Below, in pieces: positions 1 through 10,244 of a stretch of 64,000 nucleotides of DNA (position 1 is the stretch's first letter; each line of letters starts with the position of its first letter). The position numbers and the translations under genes are program-made. The DNA is from Solanum dulcamara. Taxonomy: Eukaryota; Streptophyta; Magnoliopsida; Solanales; Solanaceae. The stretch covers positions 47,270,232 to 47,334,231 of the forward strand of contig NC_077248.1 of assembly GCF_947179165.1 (NCBI RefSeq), in the 5' to 3' direction. A model generated the notes under the pieces. It made no database searches and had not been told where the DNA came from. It worked only from the letters and a program-made list of their open reading frames with translations.

Positions 1-1214
1 TTGATCACGAAGTCCTATGATTCAAGTTATTCTGATGGTTTTAGAACAAATTGATTATGTACATTAGTTTTCACTCTAAATTAAAGTATGAATTATGATC
101 ATGAATTATGAACATGTTTCTAATTGTGATTGTCATGCAAATTATGGAAAAATATGACTTAGGATCCCATGGGGTGACTTAAGGCCTAATGACATGAATA
201 ATGCAAAATGATTTGTAATGTGGAAGAAAAATACCTGCATTGCACTTATGTTATTCAATGAGCTACTCTATGAATTACGAACCTATGATCATGTCTATGA
301 TATGTTAACTACGACTACTATGCTATGTATGTATTTCGTGGAATTTAACTTAATACCGAGTTGACTTGAGGTAGGAGCCCTACCAAAAGCCTTAGTAGCA
401 GCCTCATGTCCCATAAAATACATGCCACCGTAGGTTGCCTTATCACTTAGCTATTGGATCCACATATAGCGTATGTACATTACCCTCCTAGCGGGATAGA
501 GTCTACCTTGGCAAGTAGATTCTCCTTTTTTCTGGTGTAGGGGTTACATCGGGATTCTATGTTATACCTCGCATGGTCTTATTGTCAGTTATGGTCCTTA
601 TCCCACATATGTATACAAATATTATGCTATTTTATGATCTTCAATTATTTCATTTAAATTCTTTGATCATCATGGTATTTTCTCATGACTTTACTTATTC
701 TTTTATCATGTATAATATCAATCATTGCATCTTATGATTTATATTGCATGTCATTCCTACATACTTAGTACATTCAAACGTACTAACGTATATTATTGCC
801 TACATTATGTCATAATACAAGGGTTGAGGTTGAGGATCATATCTACCCACGTGGCTAGTGAGCTTTCTTAGTCCGACAAAGTCTTGGTGAGTGCTCATCT
901 ATCGATGACAAGTTATAGGTTGTCGTTTCTTAATTTCCAAAGACTTTTGTTATGTTTTCAAATTGAGGGTGAGCTAGGTACATGTCTTATCCCCCGCCCA
1001 TGTTCATGAGTAGAGGCATCTAGTTGGACAAACTTTTTGAGTCAATGTTGTCATGTGACTTTCTTTGTTTACTATTCATGGTTAGACTCTTTTATGATGT
1101 GTTCTGCTTTTACCTTACCTTATGTATGTTTATGATACGAACAAGAGGCTTGGTAGGAGCCCTTCGGGGTTTTGATTGCTATGTTATGACTAGGACCTAG
1201 GTTGGGTCATAACA
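1..1214 (+). repeat. 5' LTR (partial) of Tekay/Del-type Ty3/gypsy element
   Basis: This stretch matches the inner part of the 3' LTR at 6178-8884. Its first bases correspond to about position 7178, so roughly the first 1 kb of this LTR lies left of the window. It ends in GGGTCATAACA, the counterpart of GGGTCGTGACA at 8884, and a primer-binding site follows at once. It contains no coding sequence. The two LTRs of this element have diverged visibly, which suggests an old insertion. Confidence 0.85.
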
Positions 1215-1217
1215 AAC

Positions 1218-1232
1218 TTGGTAGCAGAGCAC
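1218..1232 (+). other. Primer-binding site (initiator tRNA-Met type)
   Basis: TTGGTAGCAGAGCAC lies four bases after the LTR end. It differs by one base from the common plant retrotransposon PBS TGGTATCAGAGC, which pairs with the 3' end of initiator tRNA-Met. It fixes the plus-strand orientation of the element. Confidence 0.8.
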
Positions 1233-1431
1233 AAGGTTTATGTGTCCTAGGATGTCCAACATGCCGCATCAAGTAAAGTTTTATTCATGGTTGTGAAGCG
1301 CGCCACTTCTATAAATAAGAGGCTATAAGAAGTTTTGGGAATTCTCAACTCTTTTATGATTTATGTCGTGCGGTAGAGTGTGTTCTAAGACTCCCTTTCC
1401 CTAATGATTATTCTTTGTGATTTTCAGAAAA

Positions 1432-2490
1432 ATGGCTCCAAGAAGACCATTATTGCCAAAGAGAAATAACGCTAAAGAGGCCCAAGCTCCCCTGGCTCCT
1501 CAAGACAATGGTCGCCTACCATACCAAGTAACTAATGCAGAGTTTCAAACTGCCATCATTATGCTAGCCCAAGTGGTGACCAACTAAGGGGTTGTAGATC
1601 CTTCTAATATTCCTACTTCTGCCTCAAGAGTAAGAGTTTTTCACGAATAAACCCTCCCGAGTTTAATTGATCAAATGTTGATGAGGATCCTCAATAATTC
1701 ATAGATGAGGTTTATAAGATAGTAAGCATTATGGGGGTGTCATTCGAAGAGAAGGGGAGTTAGCGGCCTATCAACTCAAGGATGTTGCACAAGTATGGTA
1801 TACCCAATGGAAGGCGGAAAGGGTAGATGAAGGTCCTATTGAATGGGAAGCCTTCAAACTCGCTTTCCTTGATCGCATTTTCTCTCTTAAACTAAGGAAA
1901 GCTAAGGTGTTGGAGTTCATCAATCTTTGACAAGGCAATATGGGGGTAAGGGACTACTCCCTTAAATTTACTAATCTCTCTAAGTATGCTCCTTCATTTG
2001 TTGCCGATCCATATGCCCGAATGAGTAAATTCATATTGGGGGTGTCCAACTTGGTTGTTAAGAAAAGTCATACCGCTATGCTTTTTAAGGAGATGGTCTC
2101 AGCTCATGACATTTTCCGAACAAATAGAAGGAGAAAATGTCAAGGAGATGAGGATGAGGAATTCTAAGAGGGCCCAGTATGAAGGTAGGTTCTCCAATGC
2201 TAAGATCGGAGGTAGTAGTAATGGTCGCTCTCAACAAGGCTAAGGTATGGGGAAGAAGTTTGTTAATGAAAGGACGTCATACCCTAAAGCTCATAGAGGA
2301 AGAGGTGTAAATGCTAGTAGCCCTTCTTTTCCTAAGTGTGTAAAGTACGGAAAGAATCATGGAGGAAAATGCTTGATTGGAATGGGTGCATGCTATGGAT
2401 ATGGTAAGATAGGCTATAAGCAATATGAGTGCCCTTATATTGCCAATAAAGAGGGAGAAAGTCATCCTCAAGGAGGCCAAGTCTAACAAG
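1432..2490 (+). pseudogene. Broken gag of Tekay-type element 1
   Basis: The reading frame opens at ATG 1432 with MAPRRPLLPKR, a typical chromovirus Gag start. It meets an in-frame TAA at 1585 where the family has Gln, and frameshifts follow. The capsid part is readable at 1940-2167 (VADPYARMSKF and a following KEM motif). A zinc knuckle is recognisable at 2391-2432. The family pattern is CX2CX4HX4C, but here the second Cys and the His are Tyr, so it could not bind zinc normally. Gag would form the virus-like particle that packages element RNA. This copy cannot make an intact protein. Confidence 0.85.
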
Positions 2491-2561
2491 GTGCCCAAGC
2501 TCAACCTAGGATGGTCAATGTAATAACCGATTCTATGTTTTTCATGCTAGAAAAGATGTGA

Positions 2562-2972
2562 ATGAGACTCCTGATGTGGTTACGGGTCTTTGACTTTGAT
2601 GTTTATGCATTGCTTGATCCAGGTACCAACTTGTCTTTTGTTACTCTTTACATTTCTATGAGATTTGATGTGTGCTCTAAGATGCTAATAGAATCTTTTT
2701 TGGTTTATACTCTCGTTGGTGATTCAATATTAGCCAAGAGAGTTTATAGGAAGTGTCCCGTGTTGGTCTTGTATAAAGTTATTCCATGTGATCTTGTTGA
2801 ACTTGATATGACAAATTTTGACATCATTCTTGTTATGGATTTGTTACATATTGCTTATGTATCTATATATTGTAGGACTCTTGTGGTTAAGTTTCACTTT
2901 CCTAATGAGCCTATTCTTAAATGGAAAGGTAACGATTCAGTGGTTAAGGGTCAATTCATATCATGTCTTTAG
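2562..2972 (+). pseudogene. Retroviral-type aspartic protease domain, element 1
   Basis: An open stretch of 136 codons carries an aspartic-protease active-site loop, LLDPGTNLSF, near residue 17. The family usually has D-S/T-G-A, so the Pro after the Asp is unusual. A downstream FDIILVMDLLH segment corresponds to the family's FDVILGMDWL flap and strand region. The domain lies between the Gag zinc knuckle and RT, the normal Ty3/gypsy order. The Met at 2562 is internal to an ancestral gag-pol frame and is not a true start. Confidence 0.75.
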
Positions 2973-2989
2973 GCCCGAAAAATAATTTC

Positions 2990-3880
2990 CAAAGGGTGCA
3001 TTTATCATATTGTACGAGTTAGGGATGTAGACTCCAAAAATCCTACTCTTGAGTCGGTCCCTATAATTAATGAGTTTTTCAATGTATTTCTCGATGATTT
3101 GTCCGGTGTTCCTCCCAAAAGAAAAATTGACTTTGGCATAGATATCATTCTCGATACCCAACCAATTTCTATTCCTCCTTACCATATGGCTCTGATGGAA
3201 CTTAAGGAGTTGAAAGGGAAATTAAAGGATTTGTTGGATAAGGGTTTCATAAGGACAAGTATTTCACCATGAGGTGCTCTCGTGTTGTTTGTTACAAAGA
3301 AGGATGAGTCACTCCGAATATGTATAGATTACCGATAATAGAATAAGATCACCATTAAGAACAAATATCCAATACCAAGGATAAATGACTCGTTTGATCA
3401 ATTGCAAGGGGTAAGTAACTTTTCCAAGATCGATCTCTATTCCGGTTATCATCAATTAAGAATAACGGAGTGTGATATTCCTAAAATGGCATTTTGAATA
3501 AGATATGGTCATTTTGAATTTGTAGTAATATCATTTGGTTTGACTAATGCTCCCGTTATCTTCATAGATTTGATGAATTATATTTTTATGCCATACTTGG
3601 ACATATTTGTTGTGGTGTTTATTGATGATATCTTGATTTATTCTCAGAATAAGGAAGATCATATGGGCCACTTGAGGATTGTGTTGCAAATATTGAGAGA
3701 TAAGCAATTATTTTCCAAATTTAGTAAGTGTGAGTTTTGGCTAAGGGAAGTTGCATTTCGTGGCTATGTGGTATCCAGTGATAGGATTAAAGTAGATCCA
3801 AAAAAAATAAAAGCGGTTAATAATTTTCCTAAAGCATTATCCCCTTCGGATATTAGGAGTTTCTTGGGCTTAGCCTGATA
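2990..3880 (+). pseudogene. Reverse transcriptase domain, element 1
   Basis: RT motifs are spread over several frames. The N-terminal part (about 3060-3260) has the conserved PPY-MA--EL-ELK region, followed by a stop at the family SPWGAP position (TGA for TGG). ICIDYR follows near 3320. The catalytic FIDDIL box, the gypsy form of YVDD, is at 3618-3635 inside an intact 112-codon stretch at 3540-3878. That stretch also holds the thumb-side segments FSKCEFWL and RSFLGLA. Several nonsense changes mark it as dead. Confidence 0.85.
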
Positions 3881-4420
3881 CTATAGAAGGTTTGTTAAAG
3901 GGTTTTCATCTATTGCTTCGCCGTTGACTAAGCTGACCCAAAAAAAGGTGAAATTTCAATGGTCAAATAAATGTGAAAGGAGTTTCCAAATATTGAAGGA
4001 TCGTCTTACGTTGGCTCCTATTTTGACATTATCTGAAGGTTCAGATGGCTTTGTTGTTTATTGTGATGCCTCACGTGTTGGTTTGGGGTGTGTTTTGATG
4101 CAACATGGTATGGTTATAGCCTATGCTTCTAGGAAACTTAAGATACATGAAAGGAACTATCTAACTCATGATCTTGAACTTACGGTGGTTGTATTTTCCT
4201 TAAAAATTTGGCGTCACTACCTTTATGGGATGCATGTTGATGTTCACTGACCATAAGAGTTTACAATATGTGTTTAGCCAAAGGGACTTGAACCTTAGGC
4301 AAAGGAGATGGCTTAAACTTCTAAAAGACTATGATCTGAGTGTGTTGTACCATCCCAATGAGGTAAATATTATAGCCGATGCTCTTACCCAGTTGTACCA
4401 TTAGGGTAGTGTTGCATATG
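3881..4420 (+). pseudogene. RNase H domain, element 1
   Basis: The 108-codon stretch 3924-4250 contains the RT connection and RNase H region, with [17 protein letters not shown] (first catalytic Asp) and [14 protein letters not shown] frameshift follows near 4250. The downstream [14 protein letters not shown] sequence continues in another frame to about 4400. In the family this enzyme degrades the RNA strand during reverse transcription. Confidence 0.75.
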
Positions 4421-4440
4421 TTGAGAAGGGTAAGAAGGAG

Positions 4441-5440
4441 TTGGTCAAAGATGTTTATAAATTGGCATGTTTAGGTGTGCATTTGATTGATTCCAATAAT
4501 AGAGATATTCGTGTACATAATGGCTCAGAATTGTCTCCTATGGCGAATGTTAAGGCCAAACAAGACAATGATCCAATGTTGGGTGAATTGAAGAAGTCGA
4601 TTGCCAAAAAAGTCATTGAGGCTTTCTTCTAAGAGAGTGATGGGGTACTACGTTACCAAGGAAGGTTGTGTCTTCCTAATGTTGATGGATTAAGAGAGCT
4701 GATATTAAATGAGGCCCATAGTTCTCGGTATTCAATTCATACGGGATCTACCAAGATATATCATGATTTGAAGGAAGTGTATCGGTGGAATGACATGAAA
4801 AAGGACATAGCAAAGTTTGTGGCTAAGTGTCCTAATTATCAACAAGTTAAAGTTGAGCGTAAAAACCGAGAGGTTTATCTCAAGATATAGAAATTCCTAC
4901 TTGAAAGTGGGAAAATGTGAATATTGACTTTGTAATGGGCTTGCCTCTTACTAGAAGGCAACATGATTCCATTTGGGTTGTTGTAGATCAGATGATCAAA
5001 TCGACTCTTAAGACTTCTTATGGTGCCAAAGACTATACTAAGTTGTACATTCGTGAACTTGTGAAACTTCATGGATTTCCTTTATCCATTATATAGGATA
5101 GAGGTACTCAATTCACTTCACATTTTTGAAAGTCGTTTTAAAAAGGTTTTGGTACTAAAGTCAAGCTAAATACTGCTTTCCATCCTCAAACTGATGGACA
5201 AGCCAAAAGAATGATTCAAACTATATGTTAAGGGCATGTGTGATTGATCTTAAAGGAAGTTGGGATAAGCATTTGCTATTGATTGATTTTTCCTATAATA
5301 ATAGTTATCACTCTAGCATCCAAATGGCTCCTTTTGAAGCCTTGTATGAGAGAAGATGTAGATCTCTTTGAGTGGGTGAGATGGCATTGATTGGTCCATA
5401 TTTGGTAGTTAATGCAATGGAGAGAGTAAGCTTATAAGGG
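4441..5440 (+). pseudogene. Integrase zinc-binding and catalytic domains, element 1
   Basis: The N-terminal HHCC finger is readable at 4666-4890 (EAHSSRYSIH, then KCPNYQQVK), but the last Cys has become Tyr. The core follows in broken frames. The first Asp lies in a DFVMGLP segment near 4923. The second is near 5097 in DRGTQFTS, just after an in-frame stop. At the expected third acidic position, in the DGQA segment near 5205, Glu is replaced by Lys. With these changes the protein could not have been catalytic. Confidence 0.75.
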
Positions 5441-5445
5441 AAAGG

Positions 5446-5943
5446 TTGAAGATGCCTCAAAATCATCAAAAGTCCTATTCAGACACTAGGAGAAGAGAGC
5501 TTGAATTTAATGTGGATGATTGGGTGTATTTGAAGGTCTCACCAATGAAAGGTGTAACGCAGTTTGGGAAGAAAGGGAAGTTGAGTCCTATATATGTAGG
5601 ACCCTATAAAATAGTAAAACGTATTTGTAAAGTGGAATATGAGTTAGATTTGCCATTTGAGTTAGCCATGGTTCATCCGGTATTTCATGTATCAATGTTG
5701 AGAAAATTTATGGGTGATCCAAACTCCATTGTGCCATTGGAAATTGTGAACGTTGAAGAGAATTTGACTTATAAAGAGATCCCGATGGAAATCTTAGACC
5801 GGCAAGTGAAGAGGCTAAGGAATAAAGATGTTGCATCCGTCAAAGTATTGTGGAGAAATCAACAAGTAGAAGGAGCTACGTGGGAAGCGGAAGCAGACAT
5901 AATAAAGCGTTATTTGTATCTCTTTCCTTCCACTCAAGCCTAA
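5446..5943 (+). pseudogene. Integrase C-terminal domain with chromodomain, element 1
   Basis: This is the longest open stretch of the element (165 codons). It carries the GPF/Y-type segment (VGPYKIVKRI), then HPVFHVSMLRKF, then a chromodomain from about residue 108 (EILDRQVKRLR, VKVLWRNQ, ATWEAEADI) to the stop at 5943. A C-terminal chromodomain defines the chromoviruses, and this form of it fits the Tekay/Del lineage. In the family it steers integration towards heterochromatin. The Met at 5446 is internal to the ancestral frame. Confidence 0.85.
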
Positions 5944-6164
5944 GTACTAAGTTGTTCATGATTGAATCAATTAAACTCTTACATTTTAGTTCCATATGTC
6001 ATTCATATGCATGCATGATTCATGAAAGTAATTTTTCAAAAAATCCATGTTTTATGTAAAGTATAAAGTTTACATGTTCTATGTTCTTAGGCTCATGTTG
6101 GGCTTCTAGTCCTCTTTCCATGTCTTTCCTATGCTATTGAATCTCATTCGGGACGAATGTTCCC

Positions 6165-6177
6165 AAGGGAAAGATAT
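6165..6177 (+). other. Polypurine tract, element 1
   Basis: AAGGGAAAGATAT directly precedes the 3' LTR start (TGTAAGACCCC). In the family this purine run primes plus-strand DNA synthesis. The preceding GGACGAATGTTCCC is the usual context in Tekay/Del elements. Confidence 0.75.
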
Positions 6178-8884
6178 TGTAAGACCCCGTAAGATGACTG
6201 AGCTCAAGTTTATGAGTAGGTCTATGACCCATAGGGATATTTATGGGCCATAGAGGCAAGGCATAGAGAAGGGTTCACAGTTTGAAAATTTGTTAAGGCA
6301 CAAACTGGGTTAATGAGTCCTTCGAAAAACTCATGGGGAAAAGAATGACCCATAGAAATGAGTCGTAGAGAAAGTCTCGAACCCTGCAAAACATTGATCA
6401 TGAGACTCTACTGCACGACTCAACCGGATGAGTCGTAGAGGACTTGATGACCCGTTAAAATATGTCATAGCAAAACTTCAGAGACTCCCCAACTTTCAGG
6501 TTTTTCAGACCTGCAAGACAAACTGATTTGATGACCCATAGAAAGGACGACAAGCTGTAAACAAGACTCATTGAAAAAGTACTGAGGCTCAATTTTCAGG
6601 CCTTTCTCAGGACCTGCAAGATGAGTCGTAATAACGACCCATAGACTCAAGTCATAGGGGTTGCCCGATTGAAATTTTAATGAGGGATAGTTTGATCTTT
6701 TTCCTACGTTCTAATAATGTATGTGGACGTTTTTAAGGACTAGATTCATTACGAATTTGATCTTAAATACTCCTAGACTCTTTATTTTCCCTCATTAATT
6801 GCCAAACAAATTTTAGACTTCTCTCCCAAGGTTCCTCAAGAGTTCTTCAAGCATTGACTAGAGTTTCTTCAAGATCAAATATCCTTTCTCAAATTCAAGT
6901 ACAATTTCAATCAAGTTATGTGTGGATTGATTCATGAGTCCCTTCCACTCATGGAGTCCAAGGTTTAGTTAAAAAATTCTCATGAAATCTCATTACTTAC
7001 GAACATCAATTTTGATGAATTGTGTTGGACTGATTCAATTTTGTGCTTAATTATTTTTTATGATCATTATGGGTATGTTTTTATGTAAATTACATTTTTA
7101 TGTAAATTACATGATTTTAAGTTTAATTATGAAAACTCATGCATGAAGATATTTTCTATGATAAATTCTATGAATTTTGATCATGAAGTCCCATGATTAG
7201 AGTCACTGATGCCCCAGTGCGAAGGTGTGAATGGTTGGCCATGGATGGTTTTAGAAGAGGTCGGGGTAGGCCAAAAAAATATTGGGGAGAGGTGATTAGA
7301 TAGGACATGGTGCAGTTACAACTTACCGACGACATGACCTTAGATAGGAGGGTGTGGAGGACCCTTATTAGGGTAGAAGGCTAGTATATAGTCTCGTTAT
7401 TCTTTCGTATTAGTAGGTGCATAGCGCACTATAATTTCTTGTGCTCTGATTTCTATTATTATCTATTACTTTCTGTACTTTGATTACTCTATTTTATCTG
7501 TATAACTTTCATTATTTGCTTTTCCATATCGCTTTGAACTTCTTAGCCTTATCTGACCTCTTCTTATGCTTCTATTGAGCCGAGAGTCTCTCAAAAATAG
7601 CCATCCTACCTTGGTAGGAGTAAGATCTGCGTACACTTTACCCTTCCCAGACCCCCACGTTGTAGAATTTTACTGGATTGTTGTTGTTGTTGTAAGTCCC
7701 ATGATTCAAGGTCTTCTGATGATTTTCAAACAAATTGATTATGTACATGAGTTTCATTCTAAAATTCAAGTATGAATTATGAGCATGTTTCTAATTGTGA
7801 TTGTCGTGCAAATTATGGAAAAGATGACTTAGGGCCTTATGGGGTGACTTAAGGCCTAATGATATGAATTATGCAAGTATGATTTGTAATGTGGAAGGAC
7901 AATACCCACATTGCACTAATGTTATTCAATGAGATACTCTATGAATTACGAACCTATGATCATGTCTATGATATGTTAACTATGATTACTATGCTATGTA
8001 TGTATTCCGTGGGATTTGACTTAGCACTGAGTGGACTTGAGGTAGGGGCCCTACCAAAAGCCTTAGTAGCATCCTCAAGTCCTATAAACTACATGCCATC
8101 GTAGGTTTCCTTATTTCATAGCTATTGGATCCACATATAGCGTATGTACATTACCCTTCTAGCGGGATAAAGTCTACCTTGAAAAGTAGATTCCCATTTT
8201 TCTGGTGTAGGGGTAACAACGGGATTCCATGTTATACCTCGCATGGTCTTGTTGTCTATTATGGTTCCTATCCCACATATGTATATGAGTATTATGCTAT
8301 TTTATGATCTTCAATTATGTCATTTAAACACTTTGATCATCATGGTATTTTCTCATGACTTTACTTATTCTTTTATCATGTATAATATCGATCATTGCAT
8401 CTTATGATTTATGTTGCATGTCATGCCAACATACTTAGTACATTCAAATGTGCTAATGCATATTATTTCCTACATTGTCTCATAATGTAGGGGTTGAGGT
8501 TGAGGATCATATCCACCCATGTGGCTAGTGAGCTTTCTTACTCTGACAAAGTCTTGGTGAGTCCTCATCTATCAAGGACAAGTTATGGGTTGTCGTTTCT
8601 TATTTTCTAAAGACTTTTGTTATGTTTTCATATTGAGGGTGAGCGAGGGACACGTCTTAGCCCCCGCCATGTTCATGACTAGAGGCATCTAGTTGGACAA
8701 ACGTTTCGAGTCTATGTTGTTATGTGACTTTCTTTGTTTACTATTCATGGTTTAGAATATTTTGTGATGATTTCCTCTTTTACTTTACCTTATGTATGTT
8801 TATGATACAAACAAGAGGCTTGGTTGGATTCCTTCGGAATTTCGATCACTGTGTTACAATTAGGCCCTAGGTCGGGTCGTGACA
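6178..8884 (+). repeat. 3' LTR of Tekay-type element 1
   Basis: It starts TGTAAGACCCC after the polypurine tract and ends GGTCGGGTCGTGACA. It is 2,707 bp long. Without the LINE piece and its duplicated target it would be about 2.2 kb. It is homologous to 1-1214 and to the solo LTR at 50623-52761. It shows the usual LTR mix of short GC-rich patches and AT-rich tracts and has no coding capacity of its own. Confidence 0.85.
7199..7693 (+). mobile_element. 5'-truncated RTE-type LINE with TTG tail
   Basis: The insert is 495 bp and is flanked by a perfect 13-bp TSD, AAGTCCCATGATT (7186-7198 and 7694-7706). One frame reads the last residues of a LINE ORF2: [14 protein letters not shown], an in-frame TAG, then DMTLDRRVWRT and the stop at 7382-7384. 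The roughly 300-bp 3' UTR ends in a motif common to nightshade SINE and LINE tails (AGATCTGCGTACAC, then CCCAGACCCC) and five TTG units at 7678-7692. The GRPKK-W motif fits the RTE clade. Severe 5' truncation is typical of target-primed reverse transcription. Confidence 0.85.
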
Positions 8885-9258
8885 TTACATTTGTGGTATA
8901 CATGCTTTTTGATTAATGCTAATGTTGGGCTTACTTTCTGGTTTATGTCTATCTCCTGTATTGGTGCAAATGTTTTGCTATAGCGAATTGAGTTCTTGAT
9001 TTTAAAGTGTTTGTGTAGGTGAAATCTCAAGTGGCTATAAGTGTCAAATTTTCTTTTATTAGTGTGTTGTATCTCTTCATAGTATTTTATGATGCCAAAA
9101 GAGGGAAAACATACTTGTGTATTATTTATAACTCAATTGATCTGACCTAATTCCCTAATATGTTTGCTTTGTTTGTTGAGCTTTAAGAAAAAGACATAAC
9201 ACATGTTGAGCTATGCAAATAAGAAGCAATGGTTTGTCATTATCAAAAGGGGGGAATT
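8885..9258 (+). mobile_element. 3' internal end of a SIRE-type Ty1/copia element
   Basis: No coding frame is left. The stretch ends with TTTGTCATTATCAAAAGGGG, a polypurine context characteristic of plant SIRE/Maximus copia elements, directly before an LTR. The rest of the element is absent. Element 1 abuts it at 8884/8885, so element 1 probably inserted into this copia element and the remainder lies left of the window. Confidence 0.6.
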
Positions 9259-10244
9259 TGTTATAGCGAGAAAGATTTTGATGATTGACAAAAGGAACAT
9301 ATAAAAGGAACAGGTTGCTACGACATGTTTCTTTCAGATCGAGTTCGCTGAGATAATGAGAAAGTCAATCACGTGAAGCAAAAGTATTAAGGCAGTGGAT
9401 GGAGCGCGTTTATGATATGTCCAGTTGCATAAAGTTTCCTTTCTTAAGAGGATTCCTACGAAGAAAGGGAAACAGTAAAAAGACATCGATTCCAACTCAA
9501 GGAAGGAGAGGTCTTCCAAGTCTACAAGGAAAGGAAAGAAGTAAAAGGACACCGATTCCAACTGAAAGAAGAAGAAGTCAAACATCTATAAATATAACAA
9601 GGGTTTCACAAAGAACCTGACACACTTACACAAAGAGTTACAAGAAGAACACAATCAAATATAAGGAGTTCATATGTAAGAGAGTTCTACTGAAGATCCA
9701 AGTGCAGCCAATGCAAGGAAACAAAATTGAAGAACCTGATCCATAGGTTTATGCTTTATAGTTCTTAAGTCAAGTTTGCTTGTATTACGTTTTATCGAGT
9801 TGTATCTTTAATGCTTTCTAGATCCGATGAGGTATAAATTGGAGTAGGAATATAGTTTTTAATTTCGTCAACTTGAAGACTTGAGAACATAAACCTTAGG
9901 AGGTTTGTGTTAAAGATTAGGGATTAGAGTTAGTTCTTAGGATTGCAAGAGTTGTAATCTAATCCATAACTTGAAGTAAATTCAACAGTCAAGGGTGATT
10001 GTTGATTCATAGGAATTAGAATTTATAATTCCTTAGATTACATAGGTTTGTAATCTTAAACTGTCAAGGCTTAGGGTTTACTGAAGTTGAAGTTAAATCC
10101 TACAGAGGCATATGTCATGGTTTTTTACTTTTTATGAGCCGGATTTTCCACGATAAAGTATTGTGTTATTACTTTATTTGATTTACATAAAGTAGTTTCA
10201 ATAATACGTAAAGGAACAAATAGAATATACATGCTCCTTAGACA
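9259..10244 (+). repeat. 3' LTR of SIRE-type copia element
   Basis: It starts TGTTATAGCGAG after the polypurine tract and continues TTTTGATGATTGACAAAAGG, the usual opening of nightshade SIRE LTRs. Near the end, GAGCCGGATTTTCCACG followed by a TTATTACTTTATTT tract matches the family's terminal region. The right boundary at TTAGACA (10244) is a best estimate. Length is 986 bp. Short ORFs inside it are chance. Confidence 0.6.

Noticed and set aside
2961..3185. Minus-strand ORF opposite RT of element 1
   Set aside because: A shadow of the RT region on the other strand, without its own motif.
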